Shown here: one piece after another, positions 1 to 6,076 of the stretch
How the letters are laid out: every line of letters begins with the position of its first letter
How positions within the stretch are numbered: the stretch's first letter is position 1
Source: an uncultured Collinsella sp.
Lineage (GTDB): Bacteria; Actinomycetota; Coriobacteriia; Coriobacteriales; Coriobacteriaceae
Reading direction: 5' to 3'
Assembly: GCA_900554595.1 (NCBI GenBank)
Contig: USHZ01000078.1
Location: 1 to 8,872 of the forward strand
DNA length: 8,872 nt
Notes under the pieces: generated by a model
The model's database searches: none
Told to the model about the DNA's origin: nothing
The model's input: the letters and a program-made list of their open reading frames with translations, nothing else
Made by a program: the position numbers and the translations under genes

Positions 1-1809
1 ATATAGGCATATCCCAACGATTATAGAGGATAGGGTTCCCGCAACCGCCGCCTTGACGACGACCGCGGCCGCAAGGCTGGCAATTTCCATATGGTGTGCA
101 AGACAGAGCGACGCCGCGGAGCCAATTCCGCAGCCGGCGATGGCAGCGATTGCAGTCAGGTTCGAGCCCTGCTCGGCACGCTTGGCATGGGCGTTGAGCA
201 GCAGAGATGTCAGTGCAGCTGTCGCCGCGACGAGCACGACGGCAGCCCAGAAGAGCATGTCTCCCAGCGCCGCGGCAACATCGCCGAGCCCCAGCACGCC
301 TCCGGCGGAAAGCGCAACCGTAGCCAGGCGGCCAAAAAGCGCGCCCATCCCCGTGGCGGCCGCGGCGCTTGCCGGGCCGAGCCAAAAGGCCGCGATGCCA
401 GCGGCGACCCCGGCGGCAAGGAGGACGTCGCCCGTTAGACAGCCAAGTGCCACCGCGCAGGTGAGCGCCGCGCTCGCGGCCGCCTCGGTGCGTCCCCAGG
501 CAATCCACCATCCGGACATGGCGGCGGCAAAAATGACTGCGACCGGCAGCATCGACAGGATGCCCTGCGCCTGCATAGTGGCGTTGGACATGAGCACCAA
601 AAAGCCCACGGCCGAGATGGCCGAGCCAATCTGCGGGGCCAGGCCGGCGGCCGCCCCAATCGCGATGGCCGCGGCAATAAGTCCGGGAAGTGCCGCGACG
701 CCAGCCGTCTGCATGAGCAAAAAGCTAAAGGCACCACACGCTAGCGCCGAGATGGCGCGCATGGTGTAATCGCGCGCGTGGCTCCAGCGCGTGCCGGCCC
801 AGCCGAGTGCGGGGTCGACCTCGATGGTGTCGTCCTCATAGGGCAACGATTCGATATCGTCTGCCGCGCGCTCGTCATCCGACAGCTCGCCCACCATCTG
901 CTCCAGGCTGCGACGGCCCTCGCGCACGCTGCCCAAGCCGGCGAGCAGCTGGTCGCAAAATGCCTCGATGCTGCTGGGGCGGTCTTGCGGCATGGGGGAG
1001 AGGGCGCTCATGAGCGCTGCCTCGGCTCCTGGGGGAAAGTGCGGGATGAGCTCGCTGGGGTAGGTGGCACCGCCGATGATGCGGCCGAGCGAGTCGCCGG
1101 GTGTGGCGGCCATAAAGGGGGCGCTGCCGCACAGGCCTTCGTAAATGACGCAGGCGAGGGCGAAGACGTCGGCGCGCTCGTCGACCGTGCCAGTCTCGAT
1201 ATCGAGCTGCTCGGGCGGCATGTAGCCGATGGTGCCGCCGCGCGAGCCGCCAAAGCCGCCGGCAGACGACAGACGTGCCATGCCAAAGTCGGTGAGCTTA
1301 ACGTTGCCCGAGTGGTCGATGAGCACGTTGGCGGGCTTAATATCCAGGTGGAGCACGCCGTTGCTATGGGCGAAGGTGAGCGCCTGGCCCAGCGCGTCGG
1401 CAATTGCCGCGGCTTCGTCAAAGGTGAGCGAATGGCCGTCCACGCGATGCAAAAACTCGGCTAGGGACATGCCGTCGACATATTCCATGACCAGGTAGGC
1501 ATAGGCGGTGTCGTGCGTAAAGTCGATAACCTGCACGATATTGGGATGTTGAAGCATGGCGGCGGTATGCGCCTCGCGCAGGACATCCATGATGTCGCTG
1601 GCGGGCATGCCGGCGCCGTTGATAAGGGGGATGCGCTTAATGGCGACGCGGCGGCGCAGGTGCGTGTCGCGGCAGATCTCGATGGAGCCAAAACCGCCGG
1701 TCGCAAGCGTCTCGAGCGGCTGGTACCGCTTGAGCAGCTCGCGAGAGCTGGTGCCCTCCAAGGGAACGTCCGGCGAGAACCGGGCGGTATGTTGCGAGAA
1801 AAGCGGCAT
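1..1809 (-). CDS. Ser/Thr protein kinase fused to a polytopic membrane domain (partial, runs off left edge)
   Basis: The reverse strand is open for 603 codons from an ATG at 1809 to the window edge with no stop, so the C-terminus is missing. Residues 30-290 form a Hanks-type kinase: glycine loop near 35-42 (ATGGFGSI, first glycine replaced by alanine), VAIK with Lys58, alpha-C Glu79, catalytic HLDIKPAN at 154-161, DFG at 174-176, and a PPE in place of APE near 198-200. The arginine before the catalytic aspartate is leucine, so this is a non-RD kinase; the catalytic Asp, the Lys two residues later and the Asn are intact, so activity is expected. After an acidic juxtamembrane stretch (about 300-335), residues 350-603 are almost continuously hydrophobic, roughly ten membrane segments rich in Ala and Gly. 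Known PknB-type kinases usually have one helix and extracellular PASTA repeats; this layout differs. The ribosome binding site is GAGGG seven bases before the ATG. The substrate is unknown; the membrane part could sense a signal or act as a transporter-like module. Confidence 0.9.
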   Translation of the reverse strand, partial: MPLFSQHTARFSPDVPLEGTSSRELLKRYQPLETLATGGFGSIEICRDTHLRRRVAIKRIPLINGAGMPASDIMDVLREAHTAAMLQHPNIVQVIDFTHDTAYAYLVMEYVDGMSLAEFLHRVDGHSLTFDEAAAIADALGQALTFAHSNGVLHLDIKPANVLIDHSGNVKLTDFGMARLSSAGGFGGSRGGTIGYMPPEQLDIETGTVDERADVFALACVIYEGLCGSAPFMAATPGDSLGRIIGGATYPSELIPHFPPGAEAALMSALSPMPQDRPSSIEAFCDQLLAGLGSVREGRRSLEQMVGELSDDERAADDIESLPYEDDTIEVDPALGWAGTRWSHARDYTMRAISALACGAFSFLLMQTAGVAALPGLIAAAIAIGAAAGLAPQIGSAISAVGFLVLMSNATMQAQGILSMLPVAVIFAAAMSGWWIAWGRTEAAASAALTCAVALGCLTGDVLLAAGVAAGIAAFWLGPASAAAATGMGALFGRLATVALSAGGVLGLGDVAAALGDMLFWAAVVLVAATAALTSLLLNAHAKRAEQGSNLTAIAAIAGCGIGSAASLCLAHHMEIASLAAAVVVKAAVAGTLSSIIVGICLY

Positions 1810-1889
1810 GGCCAACCCTCGTGCGTTTAAAGTTCGTTTGCGAGCGGCGGGCGCGGGGCCGAGCCATTCGCGGTGGCATAGATGCTGCT

Positions 1890-1917
1890 AGTTTAGCACG
1901 CTCGGGCACATGGTGAA
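1890..1917 (-). promoter_or_regulatory. Candidate promoter of the membrane kinase gene, with an overlapping inverted repeat
   Basis: Read on the reverse strand, TTCACC (1917-1912) lies 16 bases before TAAACT (1895-1890), and the latter is preceded by TG plus one base, an extended -10 arrangement. Transcription would begin near 1883 and leave a leader of about 74 bases. A short inverted repeat, TGCTA-GTT-TAGCA at 1886-1898, covers the -10 and could be a repressor site. If real, the kinase has its own promoter despite lying behind the YcxB-like gene in the same direction. Motif matching only. Confidence 0.35.
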
Positions 1918-1951
1918 GGTAGCGGGGCGAGGTGGCCTGTCTGACTTGGCC

Positions 1952-2668
1952 TTAGCGCTTCTTCTTGTTCTTCTTCTGCTTACGCTGCTTGCCTTTGGTC
2001 TCCTGGGGCTTGTCGCCCTGCTTGGCCTCGGCGGCAGCCTTTTCGGCCTTCATCTTCTTGCGTTTGGTCTCGATGCGGAGTTTTTTGTTGATGCGCGCCT
2101 TGAGGAAGGAGCCAAACTGCTCGGCATCACCACGCACAAAGGTGTCCTTGGGGATCGTCACGCCCTGGTCAGCGAACATGGCCACAAAGATACGCTCGCC
2201 GTCGAGTACGTGGTCGAGTTTTTCAAACGGGAAGAACTGCGACTTGCCGCTCTTGCCCCAGACCATCAGGCCGTCCTCGTTGGCGGCGACGCGGCGGTAG
2301 CGGCCGCCCATGGACTCGTCGGCCTCGACGGCATCGATAAAGTCGCGCGCGAGCGTATGGTGCAGGTTTTTGCTCCACCAGGCCAAAAAGGCGCCGAACA
2401 CGATCAGGACGACGCCAAACTTGATCCAGTTGCCGCCGGCCACCAGCATGCCAATACCCAGTAGGGCGGCAATGGCGGCGGCGACGTACAGGGAGCCACG
2501 GCGCCTGGGCGAGGCGACCAGGCGGGCGAAGTCGGTGACCAGATCGTTTTCGTACTGATACTCGTTGAGGTACAGGATGCCGTCATCGGCTGCTGCCTGC
2601 GCCTCGAGCGCGACCTCGACCTGGTCGGCTGCTTCGGAGGGGACGAGGTTGGGCTCTGCGTCTGCCAT
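1952..2668 (-). CDS. YcxB-like small membrane protein with a lysine-rich C-terminal tail
   Basis: The gene encodes 238 residues from an ATG at 2668, with AGGAG ten bases upstream. Residues 1-30 are acidic and Ala-rich. Two adjacent membrane helices follow (about 59-78 and 81-98) with only a short turn between, so both ends should be cytosolic. Residues 105-195 resemble the YcxB-like domain: YRRVAANEDGL near 124-134, a W-G-K-S-G stretch, FPFEKLDHV near 146-154, then a VTIPKDTF motif near 170-177 and a closing helix. Residues 195-238 are a strongly basic tail ending in KKNKKKR. Proteins of this family are poorly characterised membrane proteins and no reaction is known. The tail could contact nucleic acid, ribosomes or acidic lipid headgroups; that is speculation. 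It is divergent from dnaX (115 bp between starts) and 142 bp upstream of the kinase on the same strand, so co-transcription with the kinase is possible. Confidence 0.8.
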   Translation of the reverse strand: MADAEPNLVPSEAADQVEVALEAQAAADDGILYLNEYQYENDLVTDFARLVASPRRRGSLYVAAAIAALLGIGMLVAGGNWIKFGVVLIVFGAFLAWWSKNLHHTLARDFIDAVEADESMGGRYRRVAANEDGLMVWGKSGKSQFFPFEKLDHVLDGERIFVAMFADQGVTIPKDTFVRGDAEQFGSFLKARINKKLRIETKRKKMKAEKAAAEAKQGDKPQETKGKQRKQKKNKKKR

Positions 2669-2707
2669 GCTCTTTGGACTCCTATCGCGGCGGGCTCGCC
2701 GTACGGG

Positions 2708-2716
2708 TTATTATGG
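2708..2716. promoter_or_regulatory. Candidate overlapping divergent -10 elements between dnaX and the YcxB-like gene
   Basis: The 115-bp divergent gap holds one AT-rich patch. On the plus strand it contains TATTAT (2709-2714), five of six matches to the -10 consensus, pointing to dnaX. On the minus strand the same bases give CATAAT (2715-2710), also five of six, pointing to the YcxB-like gene. I could not find convincing -35 hexamers for either direction. If both are used, they would be mutually exclusive. Confidence 0.3.
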
Positions 2717-2783
2717 ATGCAGTATGCCGTGCGACCGCATGGCCGCCGCGGCAACAAGACTCAGTATACCCGGGGGAGCACCC

Positions 2784-5258
2784 ATGGAATCGTTGTATCG
2801 AAAGTATCGCCCGCTCACCTTCGACTCCGTGGTGGGCCAGCAACATATCGTCTCGACGCTCGAACACGCCATTACCGAGGGGCGCCTGTCCCACGCGTAC
2901 CTGTTTTGCGGTCCGCGCGGCACGGGCAAGACCACCATGGCGCGTATTCTTGCCAAGGCGCTGCTCTGCCGCAATGCCGAGGCGGCGCGCGGCGAGGGTG
3001 CGAGCGGCTGCATGCCCGACGGCACCTGTGAGGAATGCGAGCTCATCGCCGAGGGCAACCACCCAGACGTCTACGAGCTCGATGCCGCAAGCCGTACCGG
3101 CGTAGACAATGTGCGCGAGGAGATCATCAACTCCGTTAACTTTGCCCCGGTGCGCGGCAAGTACAAGATCTATATCATCGACGAGGTCCACATGCTCACG
3201 ACGGCGGCGTTTAACGCGCTGCTCAAGACGCTCGAGGAGCCGCCGGCGCACGTGATCTTTGTGCTGTGCACCACCGACCCGCAAAAGATTCTGGAGACAA
3301 TCCTCTCGCGCTGCCAGCGCTTCGATTTCCACTGCATCGGTAACGAGGATATCGAGCGCCGTCTGGCATACGTGTGCGAGCAGGAGGGCTTCGACTACGA
3401 CGACGAGGCGCTTGCCATCGTGGCTCGCCATGCCAAGGGCGGCATGCGCGACGCGCTCTCCACGCTGGAGCAGCTGAGCGTCTTCGGCAACGGCACCGTG
3501 CATGCGGACGATGCCCGCTCGCTTTTGGGCGAAGTTTCGGACCAGATTCTGGGCGAGTTTGCGCGCGCCATTGCTGATCGTGATGTCGCCGAGCTGTATG
3601 GGCTTATTCGCGCACAGGTCGAGGAAGGTAATGACCTGCTTGAGCTGACGCGCGACCTGGTGGCGCATGTGCGCGACGTGTATGTTGCCTGCGTTGCCGG
3701 TGCCCGTGCCGAGTTGTTTGAGGGCGGTGCCGAGCAGGCCGAGGCACTCGCTGCCGAGGCCGCTGCCTTTGGCGAGCATCCTGCCGACCGTCTGGCCCGC
3801 GTGCTGACGGTGCTCGACGATGCCGCCTTGGAGATGAGGGGTGCGAGCGATGTGCGCCTGGTGCTCGAGATCGCCTGCACGCGTCTGGCACGTCCCGAGG
3901 CCGATCTGACCATTGAGGCTCTGGCCGAGCGCGTGGCGCGTCTGGAGGCCATGGTTGCCAACGGCGCCGTGCCGGCGAGCGTGGCTGCTGCTCAAGCGAG
4001 TGCGCCTGCGGCTGTCGCGGCTGCACCCGCGCCGACACAACAACCGACGCTGATCTCGGGTGCCCGAGCTGCTACTCCTGCGGCGACCGCCGCACCCGCT
4101 GCTACGTCCGCGCATCAGGGTGGCATGCCTTGGGACCGCGGCGCTGCTGTTCCGGCAGCCCAGCCTGCGCCCAAGTCCACGGCTCCGGCTCCCGCGCCTA
4201 AACCTGTAACGCCTGCATCTCAATCCGTTGCGGCTCCGGCTCCCGCGCCTGCTGCATCGACCGTGCCGGTGTCCAAGCCCAACACTGCCGCTCGGGTTGC
4301 TGCCGCCGGCGCCGCCGAGACCCCCGCGGTCGAGGATGCCGGTGAGCTCCAGCGCAAATGGGCCGAGGTCGTCGAACGCGTCAAGGCTCGTCAGGCCTCC
4401 TACGCAGGGCTTTTGCTCAACGCCCGCGCCACAGCAGATGACGGCTCCAAGCTCACGGTTTCGTTCCCCGCGGGCTCGACCTTTGCCATCAAGATGCTCG
4501 GACGCGCCGACACGCAGTCGGTAGTCCTGCCGACAGTCAGTGCGGTCTTCGGTCGTCGTACCGTCGACTATGTCTTGGATGGGGGTGGCACGCCGGCTCC
4601 TCAACATGAGGAGCATTCTCCATCTGCACGGGCTGCGGCATCTGCGGACCCGCAACCCGTGTCCTCGGCGGCCCCTGCATCCTCGAGCGTCAGCGCGACG
4701 CAGCCAAAAGCGGCACCGGTAGCGGCACCGACCCCGTCGGCGCCTGAACCCGTTGCGCCCAAACCGGCTGCTCCGGTTCCCGCGCCCAAGCCCGCCGCCG
4801 CGCCTGCGCCCAAGTCATCCGACCTGGCCAAGGCCCCCTGGCTGCGTTCCGACAACCCCGCTGGCGCTCCTGCCACGGGCAAGCTCCCGACCGAGCCCGC
4901 ACCCCGAGCGCCCGAGCGCGCGTCCGCTCCCAAGGCTCAGCCCGCCGCGCCGTCTGCGCCGTGGGAATCCGAGCAGGTGCCCTATGACGACGCCATGGTC
5001 GGCGGTTTTGCTGCCGATGCCGGCGGGGACGATCTGCCCCCGTTCGACGTGCCGGGTGCAGCGTCCGCGCCCAAGCCCGCTGCAACTGCCCCCAAAGAGG
5101 AGGACGCTCCTGCGGCTCCCTGGGAGTCCAACCCTGGCGCGGGCAGCCCCTTCGGCCATCAAGGCGCAGCCCCAAGCATCCCGCAGACCGAGGACGAGGC
5201 CAAAGCCCTCATCCGCAACGTCTTTGGCCAGGCCACCATCTTCAAACCGGTGGAGTAA
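2784..5258 (+). CDS. dnaX: DNA polymerase III subunit tau (clamp loader ATPase)
   Basis: DnaX is the ATPase core of the clamp loader, which opens and loads the sliding clamp and ties polymerases together at the fork. The product is 824 residues. It contains Walker A GPRGTGKT at 43-50, a zinc module with Cys62, Cys76, Cys82 and Cys85, Walker B IIDEVH at 131-136, sensor 1 at CTTDP (162-166), the SRC arginine finger at 175-177 and sensor 2 in GGMRDAL (219-225). The collar domain follows to about residue 395. A first Ala/Pro linker covers about 396-515. A folded tau-type domain starts at ELQRKWAEVV (521) and runs to about 600. A second low-complexity linker (603-800) precedes a short conserved-looking end, EDEAKALIRNVFGQ. 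The start at 2784 is chosen because MESLYRKYRP is the family N-terminus and GGGGGAG lies just upstream; the frame stays open further upstream to 2565, but that extension overlaps the YcxB-like gene. I saw no slippery A-AAA-AAG for a gamma form. It is unusually long, owing to the linkers. Confidence 0.97.
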   Translation: MESLYRKYRPLTFDSVVGQQHIVSTLEHAITEGRLSHAYLFCGPRGTGKTTMARILAKALLCRNAEAARGEGASGCMPDGTCEECELIAEGNHPDVYELDAASRTGVDNVREEIINSVNFAPVRGKYKIYIIDEVHMLTTAAFNALLKTLEEPPAHVIFVLCTTDPQKILETILSRCQRFDFHCIGNEDIERRLAYVCEQEGFDYDDEALAIVARHAKGGMRDALSTLEQLSVFGNGTVHADDARSLLGEVSDQILGEFARAIADRDVAELYGLIRAQVEEGNDLLELTRDLVAHVRDVYVACVAGARAELFEGGAEQAEALAAEAAAFGEHPADRLARVLTVLDDAALEMRGASDVRLVLEIACTRLARPEADLTIEALAERVARLEAMVANGAVPASVAAAQASAPAAVAAAPAPTQQPTLISGARAATPAATAAPAATSAHQGGMPWDRGAAVPAAQPAPKSTAPAPAPKPVTPASQSVAAPAPAPAASTVPVSKPNTAARVAAAGAAETPAVEDAGELQRKWAEVVERVKARQASYAGLLLNARATADDGSKLTVSFPAGSTFAIKMLGRADTQSVVLPTVSAVFGRRTVDYVLDGGGTPAPQHEEHSPSARAAASADPQPVSSAAPASSSVSATQPKAAPVAAPTPSAPEPVAPKPAAPVPAPKPAAAPAPKSSDLAKAPWLRSDNPAGAPATGKLPTEPAPRAPERASAPKAQPAAPSAPWESEQVPYDDAMVGGFAADAGGDDLPPFDVPGAASAPKPAATAPKEEDAPAAPWESNPGAGSPFGHQGAAPSIPQTEDEAKALIRNVFGQATIFKPVE
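4180..4250 (+). repeat. 20-bp exact in-frame direct repeat inside the dnaX linker
   Basis: CGGCTCCGGCTCCCGCGCCT occurs at 4180-4199 and again at 4231-4250. The offset is 51 bp, exactly 17 codons, so loss or gain of one unit would keep the reading frame. Both copies encode an APAPAP run in the first Ala/Pro-rich linker of DnaX. This is the kind of sequence where replication slippage changes linker length between strains. Confidence 0.85.
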
Positions 5259-5279
5259 CCGTGCGGGCGGGCATACTGC

Positions 5280-5753
5280 TCAAGAAGAGATCTCTTTGTC
5301 CGGGCGCATCTGTATTTCGGACATGTGTAGTGTGGTGCCGCGTATGTCGCATTTGAGCAGACAGGTGCGTGACGGTCGGCCTAGGATGCTGAGGTCGATA
5401 CGATACGTCGCGTGGCTGTCCGTGTACTCGACTTGCTCGGCGTTGACGGTTGCTCCGATTGTAAATAAAGAGCCCATTTCGGCATCGACAATCTTGGAGT
5501 CCTTTATCTTGACCTTGAACTCTTGGTAGAGGGACGGGCTGTTGTAGTAGACGGTTCGGGTTCCGTCGGTGCACTCATCGGTCGTCTCCCATTTGACGAC
5601 GGGCTGGTCCGAGCTGGCTATCAGCAGTTCTGCTCCAAAGGCTATGGCATGGGTGATGACAACCAGCAATGCCCAGCCGACAAAGAGGTAGAGAACCACA
5701 TATGCAACGGGGTGTTTTGAGCGGATGTTTTGGAGCGCGTCGGGGGCATTCAT
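5280..5753 (-). CDS. Membrane-anchored protein of unknown function, lower GC than its neighbours
   Basis: I do not recognise this 157-residue protein. It starts at an ATG at 5753 with a strong GGAGG six bases upstream, which supports it as a real gene. Residues 16-40 form one hydrophobic helix (VAYVVLYLFVGWALLVVITH core) after a short N-terminus with Arg and Lys, so the remaining 115 residues most likely lie outside the membrane. That part looks beta-rich, with alternating segments such as FKVKIKD, ATYRIDL and TTLHMSEI, and has Cys61, Cys131 and Cys135. GC is about 54% by hand count, against about 67% in sampled parts of dnaX and ybaB, and several A/T-ending codons are used, which hints at later acquisition or weak selection. 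It is convergent with dnaX, the two stops being 21 bp apart with no clear terminator between, and divergent from ybaB. A role in envelope or surface functions is only a guess from topology. Confidence 0.75.
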   Translation of the reverse strand: MNAPDALQNIRSKHPVAYVVLYLFVGWALLVVITHAIAFGAELLIASSDQPVVKWETTDECTDGTRTVYYNSPSLYQEFKVKIKDSKIVDAEMGSLFTIGATVNAEQVEYTDSHATYRIDLSILGRPSRTCLLKCDIRGTTLHMSEIQMRPDKEISS

Positions 5754-5766
5754 GGGGCACCTCCAA

Positions 5767-5793
5767 ATTGCTATCTATGGCAATCAGATTATA
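5767..5793 (-). promoter_or_regulatory. Promoter and 18-bp imperfect palindrome of the membrane-anchored hypothetical gene
   Basis: On the reverse strand there is a consensus TATAAT at 5793-5788, placing the transcription start near 5781. No good -35 hexamer is visible at 16-18 bp. Directly at the expected start lies an imperfect palindrome, ATTGCTATCTATGGCAAT on the plus strand (5767-5784), followed at once by the GGAGG ribosome binding site. It could be an operator at +1 or a small hairpin at the 5' end of the message that affects ribosome access. Confidence 0.5.
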
Positions 5794-5889
5794 CCCCGCC
5801 GTCATGCGCGCCACCCCGAGCAGCGGTCCGGCATTTTGCTATCTAGCTGGATGCAGAAAATGTTGGGTTCCGGCCCTACTAGATTTAGT

Positions 5890-5916
5890 TTGAGACATTA
5901 TGCAACCTTGCATAAT
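5890..5916 (+). promoter_or_regulatory. Candidate ybaB-recR promoter overlapped by a perfect palindrome
   Basis: TTGAGA (5890-5895) and CATAAT (5911-5916) are good sigma-70-like hexamers but are only 15 bp apart, shorter than the usual 17. The perfect inverted repeat ATTATGCAA-CC-TTGCATAAT (5897-5916) fills the spacer and the -10, the usual position for a dimeric repressor site. A start near 5923 would give a leader of about 150 bases before ybaB. The palindrome itself is certain; its role as promoter and operator is inferred. Confidence 0.4.
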
Positions 5917-6020
5917 CTTGGGGCGCATCACACTTCAGGACATGTATATCGACTGAGGTAGCGCGACCGCCCCGCTCGCTGGCCGCGCGCCGTGGTACGA
6001 TTTTTGAGTTTGAAAGTCCC

Positions 6021-6057
6021 GCCGCGCTCCGGCTGCCCTTGCAGCTCGGCGTGCGGC
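6021..6057 (+). promoter_or_regulatory. GC-rich hairpin in the ybaB leader, just before the ribosome binding site
   Basis: The inner arms GCTGC (6032-6036) and GCAGC (6041-6045) enclose a CCTT loop. Outer arms GCCGC (6021-6025) and GCGGC (6053-6057) extend the stem across mismatches. No T-run follows, so it does not look like a terminator. The AAAGGAG ribosome binding site begins eight bases downstream at 6065. It could stabilise the message or influence translation. Confidence 0.4.
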
Positions 6058-6076
6058 CGCACGTAAAGGAGCCAAT

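Larger units (their letters stand above)
5754..6076. other. 323-base structured intergenic region between the hypothetical gene and ybaB
   Basis: No convincing gene is present. I looked for tRNA arms and for the conserved SRP RNA core, since scr/ffs can lie near dnaX, and found neither. The stretch contains the minus-strand promoter described separately, a 10-bp direct repeat TTGCTATCTA (5768-5777 and 5836-5845), an imperfect hairpin with CATTTT/AAAATG arms (5832-5862), the perfect palindrome at 5897-5916, a GCGCG/CGCGC pair (5961-5965 and 5984-5988), and the GC-rich leader hairpin at 6021-6057. Such structure suggests regulated transcription or a long leader for ybaB-recR. Confidence 0.6.

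Noticed and set aside
53..1464. Two plus-strand open frames (53-769 and 778-1464) over the left kinase
   Set aside because: They are antisense to a continuous 603-codon frame with clear kinase motifs and encode low-complexity Ala-rich sequence.
1891..1905. Heat-shock CIRCE element suggested by the TTAGCAC half-site before the kinase
   Set aside because: Only half of the consensus is present; the GAGTGCTAA partner at the right spacing is missing.
1910..2464. Plus-strand frame with a Leu-rich, membrane-like N-terminus
   Set aside because: The leucine run is the reverse complement of the AAG lysine codons in the tail of the YcxB-like gene, so the apparent helix is an artefact.
2565..2783. N-terminal extension of dnaX by 73 residues
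   Set aside because: It overlaps the divergent YcxB-like gene, has no family similarity, and the good ribosome binding site and conserved MESLYRKYRP start lie at 2784.
2682..4655. A 657-codon open frame on the minus strand opposite dnaX
   Set aside because: Its translation is Arg/Gly/Leu-rich with no recognisable domain, and it mirrors the strong codon bias of dnaX on the other strand. dnaX has full family motifs, so this is a shadow of high-GC coding.
2784..5258. Programmed frameshift producing a gamma form of DnaX
   Set aside because: I looked for an A-AAA-AAG slippery run and long A or T runs and found none in the gene.
5285..5296. 12-bp perfect palindrome AAGAGATCTCTT near the dnaX end
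   Set aside because: It lies within the last codons of the hypothetical gene, has no loop or T-run for a terminator, and is short enough to be chance.
5754..6076. SRP RNA or tRNA gene near dnaX/recR
   Set aside because: The conserved SRP core and GNRA-type pattern are absent. A TTCCGGCCC stretch near 5868 hints at a T-arm but no acceptor stem or anticodon arm can be built around it.
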